From positions 840,961 through 904,960 of the forward strand of contig MU394059.1 in assembly GCA_022578605.1 (NCBI GenBank): a DNA stretch of 64,000 bases, read 5' to 3'. This document shows positions 1 to 11,418 of this stretch, one piece after another. This stretch comes from Camillea tinctor (Eukaryota > Ascomycota > Sordariomycetes > Xylariales > Xylariaceae). Both the position numbers and the translations under genes were made by a program. The notes beneath the pieces were generated by a model that made no database searches, had not been told where the DNA came from, and saw nothing but the letters and a program-made list of their open reading frames with translations. Each line of letters begins with the position of its first letter. Within the stretch, counting starts at the first letter, position 1.

Positions 1-704
1 CTTGGATGACCCAGCGCCGGGAAAACCATGGTCGGCGCAAGAAATGTGCGAATTCAAGGCACCGTTCACGATGAGGCTCTTTATCTTGGAGCCCTTTGGC
101 TACATCGTCCAGATCCTTGGTAGCCAGAATAGAAACAACGAATTCCTTAAATAGTGAGTCTTGTTGTCGGGTTGGGCCAAGCCAGACGAGAACAGATTTT
201 GCCTTGCTATATATATCAGGCATCAGTTTGACTTGCTATGATTTCTCAATATCGTTCTCTTAGTTGATGCATAGACAATCAACCCAGAGCCAAAGATCCT
301 TGTTCCTTTTTCGTAATTGATTGAGGGCAGAATATAGGCTAGGTTTTATTTTAAACGGAACAGTGTCGTCCACTGAGCCTTCGAGGTATATCTGAATGAC
401 GTGTTCCATGTTTCCAAGGCTGTCGTCGTCCCAGGCATATGAAAGTGCACGATAACTATTGCGATCGTGACGTGGGCGCTTGAAAGACTCGACATGAAGC
501 GAGCAGCGAATCGGTTCGTCTGGAGTTTTGAGCTTGTAGAGAAGGAGTACTGAATTGATGTTCTTCCAGAGCTTGGTACGCATAGTGAGGGTCTTCTTCT
601 GGTAGGCATCCTTCCTCATCATCTGTCTCAAAATAGTCTTCATAGTTAGCACTCAATTGACCTTCTAGTTCCAAAGGAGGCGGAATTCGCCATCCAAACT
701 CCAT
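1..704 (-). pseudogene. HET-domain protein, broken and partial (runs off the left edge)
   Basis: This is a remnant of a HET-domain protein, a family that drives heterokaryon incompatibility and related self/non-self responses in fungi. Reading the minus strand from ATG 704, an acidic N-terminus leads to YQAL. The frame must then change near 555-575 to continue as PDEPIRCSL, then RALSYAWDD and LWVDCLCIN, which are the classic first HET motifs. A TAA at 260-262 follows, exactly where the family has Gln (CINQ). Eight codons on, a TAG at 236-238 interrupts the segment before QVKLMPDIY. The same frame then gives SVLVWLG and ends at the window edge in RRPWFSRRWVIQ, the next conserved HET block. Both stops are one C-to-T change in a CpA (CAA to TAA, CAG to TAG). 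The domain identity is clear. That it is non-functional rests on two stops plus a frameshift. The C-terminal part lies outside the window. Confidence 0.88.
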
Positions 705-3700
705 CCTAAGGACTGGCACAGGCCTTCATGGTTTGAAACAGTACCTAATATTTGAGTAAAATGAGATCACCGGTGTATGGACGCCAGAAGCATAGCCATA
801 ACATAATCACGATCTGATTCCGTGTCAGACATCGTTGCAATAACAGGTAATGACGACACAAATGTGGCCAAGCAGGAAAGAAAATTTCAGCAACCCATCC
901 AAGCGGGACTTCTAGAGATATATCATAGAATACCATGCACATTCGGCCGAGTCTGGCAGGGTGTGGCTAACTTGTATGCAAATAACCGCCCGCAAATAAC
1001 TCTGCTTGAATCTACCCAGTGGCCCAATCAAACGGGAGGACACTTCGTGTTGCAACAAAGGCCCTCGTCTTCATTCGTCGTAGCTCGCAAAAATGAGGTC
1101 ATATTGTTATCGAATGCTGCTGGATTGAAGGGTTTCGGGAAAATATTATAGGTAGCAGTCTGAGTATTTAAGCTGACAAAGGCCAATATGTGAACTCTAT
1201 CCACCTTCCTCTTTGCTTGATGTCTCCACGATATGTACGCTCAAGCCTCCCATGCCACTATAACCATAGCCCAAGACACCGGGAATTTAACTTTTCCAGG
1301 AAATGAGATGTACATGCAGCCTTAAGCGTCCCAACCCATGGTCTCAGATGAGTTATCCAAAGATATCGTCCCGATGGGCCAGTATGGAATGGTCGAATAC
1401 TACCTACGCAGGTAGGAGATGCTCCAGTTTTGATGTATGAAGCCAGGGGTATCACGTGATAGATGGCCATAAATAGTTATAGTTAGCTACCAGACACAGA
1501 ATAATAGGGGGCTTGATATTGCTCTCTATCATCAAGGCGGAACGGAACTTGTGCTATTAATAAGTACATCACCTATCGTAGCCTTCCCAGTCTTATAGTC
1601 GGAGCCCTCAAGAGTCAAACGAACGCCACCCCTCTACTTATAAACAGGTGAGATACTGGGATACGAAAGTGCTCCTGCGTTAGACTTATTCCAATGTTGA
1701 ACATTATATTTCCTATTCGATGTTTTGGGCGTAAGCCCAGATATTGAGGTATCGGCATACGGGTCATGTTGATGAGCTCGGAGTTAGGTATCCAGAGATC
1801 GTGAGAACACACGATCTGCTAGTAGTATGTTGGTTCATATCGAACTATGGCCCCTAAAGCCCGCCATATTGCCTCTACTTGAAATTAGTATATCGTCCCT
1901 CACCTGGCCACTTTGCCTACTAGTTCGCCTAGCTACAGAGGAATTCTAACGTGAATATGCATTTGACAGCCGCCTCATATAATATACTTAAGCTCATCAA
2001 AAATCCCCCGTGCTCATCGCTGTCAGGAGGCAACGATAAAGTTTCGACTTCAAACTAGTTGAAGTTATTCCCTTTCCTCATGTAGTTTTTGAAATATATC
2101 AACATGGGCACTAACAACACCATTCACCAGACGCGTAAGTAATGAGGTTTATGATATCCAGGAGATATCTATTCTTTAAGTTGAGTATGTAGTTCTACTT
2201 CTTGTTGCTATAGCATGATAGTCGTTATGCTAACTAGAAACAAACATCAAATCAAACCTTTTACGCATGACGAATAGAATTTCGCAAAATTTGTTTCATT
2301 CGTTACTTCGCTAGTTTTCTCTATAGATGATTTCTTAGCATGCTACGTTTTCTATATTGCATGCCTTTAGTCTCTACAGTGTTGGTCTGGGTCTTTGGCT
2401 TGTTTGTAGTAGATCTATGGAATAGGTATTCGCTTATGCTAACAGCCCTAAAGGCTATTTTCCCACTCTCAGCAACTTATGTGAACAACCGACCCATGCT
2501 TCTCTACCTTTGATAAGTTTTTGTTCGTAACATAATTGAAAGTCTTCTCCCTCTAGATCTTTTTAATAAGATACCCATATTTATATATTTATATTTATAT
2601 AGGTATATACCCTAAATCAAGGAAATATCCAATACCATAGCTTTCAAAGGATCCAATGGCTTTTGTTATTAGTTGATAGAATCTAACCTAGGTTAAAGGA
2701 TAGTAACCTTATAGCTTGTATAAGACACTAGTTATAATGGCTGCTCTATAAGAACAGAGCCTTTTCTCCAGATGAGACAAAGAGGAACGATATTATTGAT
2801 TTAGGGCATCAAAACTGATACCATCATCCAATCTAAGCATCTAAGTGGATTCAACACTACGTATGTTTGAGAAAGGGATTTCTTTCATAAACGTTCATTC
2901 CCAGGGGTCAGTAGAGAACGATATCGGGCATATATTAGAATAGGGATGGTACACCAAAAATCGCTGAATCCTGAGACTAAATCATTTCCTACTATTTGAG
3001 CTGCAACGATATATTCTCTAATTATGGTATTTCAATTGCTATATCGCTTCATATGAACAAATGGGTTGAAGTTAAATTTTCTCGGAAATCTATATGCCAA
3101 CATCGTCCTTCAGCGATCATAAAGCCCAATACTCGGCAACAACAACATCATCAGCTACCAAGATTGAAATGAGAGTATATGTAATACCTAACCTAGCCCC
3201 TTATCCTATGTAACGGGCTTTTCATGCCACTACGACCCTCAATAAAATAAGACGTGCCTAGACCGAGATATTATCCTCCATCAACTATCACAGTAGCATT
3301 TCGTATTCCGCCATCGATAATACCTACATCGGGAGTTCACTTGCTCGCTCTCTGGCGGGCGCTACACACACACACACACACACGCACACATACACAATAC
3401 ATATTCCAAACTTCACACAGCGGTAGCTGCCAAGCCTAGACCGAGGGGACGCAAATCCATACAAGACATACATCATACGCTACCCAGGGGGTCTAGACGC
3501 GCCCAGAGTCAAGTCGTATTATTGGGTGTGCTGGAAAAATTTTCCCTTCCCTTTGGACCATGCGATGGAGATGCATATATGCCAATGTAACCCTAGTACA
3601 TCCGCGGCCGTGTGTCGCTTCCCCTCCCGCCCCCTTTTTCTGCCTCCCCATGTATATGCAAACTCGGGCAGGACGCATATCACAACCTTGCCTTGCAGGA

Positions 3701-4917
3701 TCGCTGATATAAGAGGTGCGCAATACCTGTATGTAATGTATGTGTGGCATTCCCCCAAGGCCCAAAATAACAAAAAAAAAGGAAAAAAAAATACACCGCA
3801 TTAATTCTCGTGTTAATGCGCATAGACTTTTTGAAGAAGGGGGGGGGTGTGGGAGGACAAGGAGGGAAAGTAAGTAGGTGTCTAAGACAGTCGCCCGTTT
3901 TACGTGACACCGCGGATGCAGGGACAACTTTGTTCGCCCCGTCCGGTCTGCATACCGATCCAGACTTTGCGCCTCCGGGTTAGGTAGGTATATATATAAC
4001 TCAAATACCTGCCTACCTATTCGTGTATGAGGCAGAGAAAAAGTGAAGCGTGGCTAACGCCCGCTGGTGGTGAATAGTTCAGGCAACCGGGCGAACGCAA
4101 GCGGGGTTCGGTGCGGGTAGTGCAGCGGGTGTGTAAGGGGCAGATACCCGAATGGGGCTGGAGTGATCGTTGTTGATCTGGTTATTGTCCACGAAGCGGC
4201 AGGCTCATAGTGATTTGTGGGTTTGTGACTGTTCGACTTGATCGTACGATGCAAAAATCGACTTATGAACTTCTTTGGTTGAGAGGGGCCATTATTTTGG
4301 TATTACGAATGGCAGTCGGCACACAGAAAAGGGGAATATTTCGGTGGGGAGCTTCGAGGCGCCAGCATCGTACTTTAGCATAGCATCGTAAACCGTCGTG
4401 TATTTTTATTCTGCGCAAGGTATTTGGACCTTGAGAACACTATGTTAAGCCAAGCGCATTGCTTAGAAAGAAAAGGGGGTGGATGAATCCAACTCCTTAT
4501 AACCACATGGCTTCACTCTCACCAGACGATAACGATAATGCCATTATTGACGTTGCCAAATCAAACTGCGCTTATAGGTGAGGCTAGAATGTGCAAGGAC
4601 AAGTCGACCTTGACTTCAAAATATCATGCTTCATTCACCGGAGTGTGTTGGATTCCTTCCCCTACCAATGACGAGCCAAAATGCCTGGCCTCCTAGATAT
4701 ACACAATTCCTAAACACCTAGACTCCTATTAGGGAAGATAGCTAGCTCTATTTCCCTGCGGCTAGGTCCCTTGTATGCCTTTCGTATCTCTAATGGCTCT
4801 GAATAATTCCCATAGCACTGAACATAGATGCAACTCCAAATATAAATAGCATGAGTTGCTGATATGCAGGATATTATAATCGACGTGGTGGCGGCTCTAT
4901 TGATGCTAACTTGAAAA
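705..4917. other. Gene-free degraded spacer
   Basis: No supportable gene is seen on either strand. Open frames here are short, compositionally biased and unlike known families. About 1900-3250 is AT-rich with many TA steps (for example the TATATTTATATTTATATA stretch near 2580-2600), compatible with old RIP-damaged repeat DNA. A CA microsatellite lies at 3364-3390 and a short poly-G at 3839-3847. The right part is presumably downstream sequence of UTP7. Confidence 0.6.
3364..3390. repeat. (CA)n microsatellite
   Basis: An AC dinucleotide tract with a single G interruption near 3384. It lies in gene-free DNA. It gives the GTG/CAC-rich short open frames around it their odd composition. Confidence 0.9.
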
Positions 4918-6832
4918 TTACGATTCTTTCTTTGCAAATCTGGCTAGAGCAGGGCCCAGCTCGGCCTTCTGCTCTTTGTGCTTTTGAGAATGTAGCTGTT
5001 GGCGCTCCTTCCAGATCTCATCGACCTTGAGTCTTTTCTCGTCGATGACATTCTTAGCCCGTTGTTTGCGAAGATACCTGCGGAGTGCACCATTCTTGCC
5101 GCGTGCTCGGTTTCTAATTTCAGTCTCGATATCTACTGGCTTGGCGTCCAGGTCCCTTTCGGCTTGACGTTCCTTCTCGGAGCGCAGATCAAGGTTACCA
5201 ATAAAGTTAGGATCCAGTGCGATCATTTCAGGTCGCAACTTGTTCAGTAGAGACTTGACTTCCGTTTCTTGGCGTTGTTTGGTTGTCTCGAATGGATTCA
5301 CTTCGAGGGCATCGAAAGATGGATCGCCAGCACCAGGGACTATGATGCTACTGAATCCAGCATCATGACCGACGCCCAATACGTCCTCGAAGGGACACCA
5401 GCGTACACGTTCAACACGATTTCCTTCTCCACCCCAATGCATATAAGGACTGCGGACCTTTTCCTGGTCTGCACTATGTTTGTTGTAGAGACCCTTCCAC
5501 ATGGTGGTGTGGGTTCCCCAGCCGACTGCGGTCACGCCTCTGTCGGATATCGCAATCGATGGAGCTGGTTGTCGTAAGCGATAGCTTCCGACTTCCTTGA
5601 AATTTCTTATGTCCCAAACAGCCATCTTGCAGTCTATTGATAATGATTAGCAAATTCATCCACAGCATAGGAGGGGCAACGATGAATTCCTAGTGACCAA
5701 CGCCACCTGTCTTCCAGGGAGATAAAAGATAGGGGAACACCGACCTTGTCCAGCCGAGACCATATAGTAGCCCTCCCGATGAACAGATATCGATCGAACG
5801 GGTCCTCTATGTGCCAATAGCTTTACGAGAGGGCCTTCGCTCGAAGCACAATTTGGCGACCACAATGTGACTGTACCGTTTTGATGACCGACGTGACATA
5901 TTGCATTGTAAGGGTTCTGGGCTAGAGATGTCGGGGTGCCTAGTTTTGTGGCTATTTCACTGACAACCTGACCACTGTAACATAACGCATAGAATTAGCA
6001 ATCGATCTCTTGCTTGTACTGGTAGCATGTGAGATCAAAGGGGGGGAGGGGGGAGAGTTGAAGACTGCTTACGTTGAGACGTCCTGGTATTTCAAATGTC
6101 CTGACATGCCCTATTGATATAATTGGTTAATAACTGTATATATTCGATTCGGCTTGTTGTTAGTCCTCTACTTACCAAGGTCACTAGGAGAAAGTGGTAA
6201 GGGAGCATCTCTAGGTGGGAGACCTCTTGGTGTTTTCGCAAGCAATGTAGCTCAACACCGCTGTTGGCATCGTATATGTAGCAATATTTCTTCTGGGCGA
6301 CACATATGTACTGGTTATTATGTAGGAACTTGACATCCCGGATGGTCTCGCCGAGCTGTAGTTCGCATCCTAGCTTGCCCTCCCTCCAATCCTTGATGAC
6401 GGCGACGTGCCCTTTTCTTCCTCCCATGACTATCTCCCGGCCTGTCCTGCTGTAGTCGAATACGTACGGCCCAAGATCTAGCTTTAAATCGAACCGTTTC
6501 TTGGCGGTTTCTAATGAGGTCTGCGCTTGTATATCTTCCTGGCGCACTTTCCACGTCCTTTCCAATTCGTGCTCGGGCTCGAGAAAACCGGCAGTGTTTT
6601 CTAACAGGATCTCGGCATCCTTCGCCTTTAAAGTCGCATCTTCGTATTTAGACTCGAGTGCCTTGACGTTGCGCCGTAGCTTTTTGTCTTTAATTCCTTT
6701 TACTGAGATTCTCTCGCCGCGGCCGTAGTCTCGGTGGGCAGCTTGTCTTCGCCGCTGCTTCTCCCGTTCCTGTTTCGACATGAGCTCCGTCCTGGCGCGT
6801 TTGACGACACGAGCGCCATTATCGGTGTCCAT
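4918..6832 (-). CDS. UTP7: U3 snoRNP-associated WD40 protein Utp7 (BING4/WDR46 family)
   Basis: Utp7 is a nucleolar component of the SSU processome, needed for U3-dependent pre-rRNA cleavage and 40S assembly. Four exons join in frame: 6832-6176, 6110-6073, 5974-5745 and 5633-4918, with introns of 65, 98 and 111 bp, all GT..AG. The product is 546 aa, against about 554 in yeast. A basic N-terminus (about 1-60, rich in KR) precedes a WD40 propeller (about 140-365). Exon 2 is only 38 nt but keeps the propeller reading through [13 protein letters not shown]. The BING4 C-terminal domain follows (about 370-450, with [28 protein letters not shown] and [11 protein letters not shown]). The end is a highly charged tail with KKRAK-like clusters. 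The start is the first ATG of the open frame and matches the family N-terminus. It diverges from TSR1 across a 495-bp shared upstream region. Confidence 0.95.
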
Positions 6833-7327
6833 GATTATTTTCTTCTTGCGCCCCTGTGCCTGGGAGAGATTCGGGAGTACTCGAGGTTATAGTCGAAGCG
6901 AAAGCTGGGATAAGTAGCAAAACGAAGAAGAAGAAGAAGTTTGATGCGACTGGGATCCCGAATCAAAGTTTAAGCAGCAAAAGATAAATTTCCTGGTATC
7001 AGTTGCGATAAGCACTATGGACCCGCTAAAAAGTTGTTATCGGTGGATCCATCCCGCACAGAAAAAATTCAGTGGATTCTCGATTCTCTTTATCGTTTGT
7101 AAGTGTCTCTAACACTGCTTTTACCCCTCCAAAACCCTCCAAACCCCTTTTATACCTATTCTATCATACTTACAACTTATCTTTGAACTACAAATCACGA
7201 ACTACGAACTACGAACCAAAAGACAAAAACCAAAAACCACCAATCGCAATACTCATTCTTCCCAACAGTCAATAGTTGCAACCTGGATTCCCTACCCTTC
7301 CGATTTAAAGCCGGAGGCAACGGGAAA
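6833..7327. promoter_or_regulatory. Shared divergent promoter region of UTP7 and TSR1
   Basis: The 495 bp between the two start codons must carry both promoters. It contains a GAA run (about 6924-6941), an A-rich AAAAAATTC stretch near 7060, and C/T- and A/C-rich sequence on the TSR1 side (7110-7220), typical of fungal leaders. Both flanking genes act in 40S ribosome biogenesis, so co-regulation is plausible, but no defined regulatory motif was confirmed. Confidence 0.6.
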
Positions 7328-9861
7328 ATGCCCTCAGCCGTCGCCGCCCATTCCCATCGGCCGACTACTAAAGTTGTGCACAAGGCCTTCAAGTCCAGGA
7401 AGTCGACCAAGGGTTCACTGCGCGACGAAGCCAAAGGTACAGAAAATATAGAAAATCATAATAATAATAATAAAAAACAGTTGATCATGCGCGCAAATAC
7501 TTATTGTTATATATAGGCAAAGTTCCCAATGAAAGGGGTTTGCGAAAAACCCCCCACCAACAGGTCATGTCCAAGTTCGACCGGCGCAACCAGGCTAAGC
7601 AGCGACAGCTAGCCAAACACAAGGAGCACCAGAAGGAGAATTCCGTATTCGTTGGACGAGATGGTGCCCCGAGAATAGTAGCTGTAGTCCCGCTCTGTGC
7701 CGACAGCAATGTCTCTGCCGCCATCCAGAGCCTGAACAGCAGCCTGGATATCGAGACCCAAGTTCTCGACGCCCCTTTCCGCGTTTCTGTCGACCGTTTC
7801 AAACAAAAGCTCCAATATGTCCCAGTTACGAGGGATCTCACGGCATGTATGGACGCTGCCCAAGTCGCCGATTATATCGTTTTCGTCCTATCTTCCGAGG
7901 TCGAGGTTGATCCCCTAGGAGAGCTGATAATCCGAAGCATCGAAAACCAGGGCATGTCGACACTGTTCACGGTAGTCCAGAATCTCGACAGCATCCAACC
8001 CGCGAAAGCCAGACCCGACGTTGTCAAATCTCTTATATCCTTTATGACACACTTCCACCCGGGCCAAGACAAGATCTACAGCCTGGATTCAAGGCAAGAA
8101 TGCTCTAGCTTGATGCGATCGCTTTGCAGCACTACACCAAAAGGAGTCAATTGGCGGGACCAAAGGTCATGGATGCTGGTGGATGAAATCCAATGGCCGT
8201 CTACCGAAACAGAATCAACTATTATGACAGGAGTGGTTCGTGGGAAAGGTCTCAAGGCTGATCGTCTCGTTCATGTAGGAGATTGGGGTACCTTCCAAAT
8301 CGAGAAGATCATAGCTGCACCACTTCAGACTAAGAAACGGAAGGACGGAAACATGGCTATAGACGAAACAGAAGCAGAGGACATCTTGGAAACTCCGGGC
8401 GAGGACCAAGATAACCTAGCTGAGCTAGCACCGGAAGAGGTTATGATGGACGACGCCGACGGTGACAGTGGCGCGCAAGAGGACGTAACAACAAATAAGA
8501 AGGGGGTTTTGCTAGATGACCATCACTATTTCTCGGAAGATGAGCCTGAGGAATATACTGCACCGAAGAAACTACCAAAGGGAACCTCATCTTACCAAGC
8601 CGCTTGGTTCTTGGACGATGTTTCCGATTCCGAATCAGAACTAGACGACGAAGAGATGCAAGACGCCGAGGAGAACGCACCAGCAGCCCCTGAAGATGGC
8701 ATGGAGGGCCTTGCTGGTAGGGAGCCTACTGAGGCAGCCATGTCAGAATATCCACAGTCCGAAATGTTTGTTGAACCAAACGAAGACGAAGATGCCCAAC
8801 AATTAGAAGCGTATCGCGCTAGGAGGCGCGATGAAGCAGAGGATGACAAGGAATTCCCCGATGAGATTGAGCTGCATCCTCATGTTCTCGCGCGGGAGAG
8901 GCTTGCAAAATATAGAGGATTGAAGAGCCTTCGGACAAGTCCGTGGAATGTTGAAGAAGATAGGCCTTACCAACCCGAGGAGTGGTCAAGGTTATTACAA
9001 ATCTCGGACTACCAATCATCTCGGAATCGATCAATACGGGAAGCATTGGTGGGAGGAGTCGCCCCCGGTACCAGAGTTCACATTTACCTGAAGGGCGTTC
9101 CTCAAGAGGTACAGAAGTCTTACACGCCATCTCGGCCTGTCACGCTCTTTTCCCTCTTGAGGCACGAAAATAAGAAGACGTCGCTCAATTTCGATGTGAC
9201 ACACAAGGATGACTATGAGAAATCCATCAAGGCAAAAGAGGAACTGATCGTTCAATGCGGACCTCGACGATTTATCGTCAACCCGTTGTTTTCGATCGGC
9301 GGAAACACTGAAAACGACGTACACAAGTACTGTCGATATCTCCACCCGGGTCAATCAGCCGTTGCGACATTCATGGGTCCTATTACTTGGGGATCTGTGC
9401 CAACACTGTTCTTCAAGCGGACAGCACCGGAAGCTGGCGGGGACGGATCGCAGCTACCCCTGCAGCTGGTTGCTACGGGAACTGCTCGAGCCCCGTCTAC
9501 GTCGAGGGTCATAGCAAAGCGTGTCATCCTGACGGGCCACCCCTTCCACATCCACAAGAAGGTCGTCACCGTACGATACATGTTCTTCAACAGAGAAGAC
9601 GTGGAATGGTTCAAGGCGCTGCCGCTGTGGACTAAGCGCGGAAAGAGCGGGTACATCAAGGAAGCCCTGGGCACTCACGGATACTTCAAAGCCAATTTTG
9701 ATGGCAGGATAAACCCGCAGGACGCTGTCGGCGTCAGCTTGTACAAGCGCGTGTGGCCGCGAACCGCCAGGCCACTCGCTGAGCCGTTGCTAGATGAAGC
9801 GGCAGCAGCCGCAGCGGTGGCGGGTCAGGATGAAGAAGCTATGGACGAAGATATCCAATAG
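7328..9861 (+). CDS. TSR1: 40S ribosome biogenesis factor Tsr1 (Bms1/Tsr1 family)
   Basis: Tsr1 binds late cytoplasmic pre-40S particles and blocks premature joining of translation factors. Two exons, 7328-7436 and 7517-9861, are separated by an 80-bp intron (GTACAG..ATATAG) and give 817 aa, near the 788 of yeast. The N-terminus (HRPTTKVVHKAFKSRKSTKG) matches the family. The GTPase-like domain starts near residue 88 with RIVAVVPLC, which has no GxxGxGKS P-loop, as expected because Tsr1 has lost GTPase activity while Bms1 keeps it. An AARP2CN segment lies at about 222-302. A long acidic linker covers about 341-425. The conserved C-terminal domain covers about 530-785, including SVPTLFFKR, GHPFHIHKKVVTVRYMF and FKANFDGRINPQD. 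It is divergent from UTP7 and convergent with UreG. Confidence 0.96.
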
Positions 9862-10302
9862 GTATGGCAAAGGTTTAGGTTTAGGTATATTTAGATTTAA
9901 CGACTTGTATGATTTCGTATTGTGCTGGGTCAATACGGGCCGGGAAGGGAAAATCAAAAGAAATGAGCAATTGACGGAGCACTTTTTGATTTGCATTTGA
10001 AATTTTATTTTCTTTCCAATGTCCCTGGTCTTCATGCCACCCTGAGCTGAGTAAACTCCATTGTCCCCGCAGTCCCGGTCCCTGTCCCCGTCCCCGCGTG
10101 CGACCCCCCTCTCTCGTGTTTCTCCTGTAAAGCACGTGCGTACAACCTTCTTAATTCCTCCATGGGAATAAGCGTAATCGTAGTAGTGACACTCCTAAAA
10201 CCCGAGGAACCTTCATCCGAAGTAATACAACATCTCCCCCCCAAATATCTAATATTCCATAGTTTAAAAAAAAGGAAATACCCCAATACTTGACTTACCT
10301 GA
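9862..10302. other. Convergent spacer between TSR1 and UreG
   Basis: This 441-bp region holds both 3' ends. The C/G-rich CCCGGTCCCTGTCCCCGTCCC patch near 10070-10100 is low-complexity. A GTAAGT-like donor just after the UreG stop (around 10293-10298, minus strand) could mark a 3'-UTR intron, but this is not established. No gene is seen. Confidence 0.5.
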
Positions 10303-11418
10303 TTAGCTCTTCACCAACGTCTCCAAACCCTCCGTCGGCCTCGGACCTCCCTTGGCCTTGGCCACGGCCTCGGCACCGCTGGCCTTCCACGCGCTCAGGA
10401 TCAGGTTGACGATGTGGTCGACGCCGACGCCCTTCTTGACCTGGGCGAAGACGGTGGGACCGCCCTCGCGCATCTTGCGGGCGTCGCGCTCCATGACGGT
10501 CAGGTCGGCGCCGACGGCCTCAGCCAGATCGGTCTTGTTGACGACGAGCAGGTCGCTCTGGGTGATGCCGGGGCCGCCCTTGCGGGGCACCTTGTCGCCG
10601 CCGCTGACGTCGATCACGTAGACGATGTAGTCGGCGAGCTCGCGGCTGTAGTTGGCGGCCAGGTTGTCGCCGCCCGACTCGATGAGCAGCAGGTCGGCGG
10701 CGTAGGCCGCGTGCAGGTCCTCCAGCGCGGCCAGGTTCGCCGAGATGTCCTCGCGCACCGCCGCGTGCGGACACCCGCCCGTCTCGATGGCGCGGATCCG
10801 CGGCGCGGGCAGCGCGCGGTGCCGCGTCAGGAACTCGGCGTCTTCCCGCGTGAAGATGTCGTTGGTCACGGCGGCGAGGCTGTACTGCTCGCGCAGCGCG
10901 AGGCAGAGCGCGAGCATGAGGGCGGTTTTGCCGGAGCCGACGGGTCTGTTTTTTGAAGGGGGGCGGGGGGAGACCAGGGGGGCTTATGTTAAAAAGGGGT
11001 TCTTTGCCTAGGTACGTTGCTTTTTGGGGGGTGGGAGGGGGTATAATGATAGCTATTAAGAAAAGGGGTAGGGGGTAAGGGGTAAAGGGTAAGGAGTCAG
11101 GGGGTGTGAAAGTTCACTTCCCCCCCCCTTTCCCCCTTTTCATACTCAGCTGTCTAAATCTCGCAGACAGCACGAAGAACGGCAGAAGGAAAGTTTCAAG
11201 GGGAAAAAAAAGGAGAGAGAACTTCGAGATGGTACATACCCTCCGATTCCAATGGTGAAGGCTCGCTCATTCCAATTCCGCCCCTCGACTATGGGCATCT
11301 CGCGGCCGAGGAAGCTACCAGGTCCATCGAGAATTTCGTGAGAGTGTCCGTGCTCCGCAGCAGAGAAACCATCGTGTGAGTGGCTCGTCACGCCGTCATG
11401 TGAGTGCGCGTGAGACAT
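10303..11418 (-). CDS. Urease accessory protein UreG (GTPase for nickel insertion)
   Basis: UreG is the SIMIBI-class GTPase that delivers nickel to the urease active site together with UreD/UreF. Two exons, 11418-11240 and 10945-10303, join across a 294-bp intron to give 273 aa. The splice falls inside the P-loop: exon 1 ends in GIGG and exon 2 resumes PVGSGKT (P-loop residues 60-67). The N-terminus is a His-rich nickel-binding stretch ([22 protein letters not shown], residues 1-28), as in other eukaryotic UreGs. The metal-site Cys-Pro-His lies at 118-120, ESGGDN at 149-154 and NKTD at 196-199. The start is ATG 11418, since the frame upstream has only a TTG. Exon 2 is strikingly GC-rich compared with TSR1. 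The rest of the urease system is not in this window. Confidence 0.95.

Noticed and set aside
1..704. Intron instead of frameshift to explain the HET frame change near 555-575
   Set aside because: The only GT..AG pair in the right place would give an intron of about 30 nt, too short to splice, and it would not remove the two downstream stops.
822..1151. 109-codon plus-strand frame beside the HET remnant
   Set aside because: No domain, no splice partner, and it lies in degraded DNA.
3493..3927. 144-codon minus-strand frame
   Set aside because: Passes through homopolymers (poly-A, poly-G), has no domain and overlaps three other similar frames.
9872..9890. Telomere-like TTTAGG repeats after TSR1
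   Set aside because: Only two imperfect units and not TTAGGG; chance 3'-UTR sequence.
10414..10956. 180-codon plus-strand frame opposite UreG
   Set aside because: A shadow caused by GC-rich codons of UreG exon 2.
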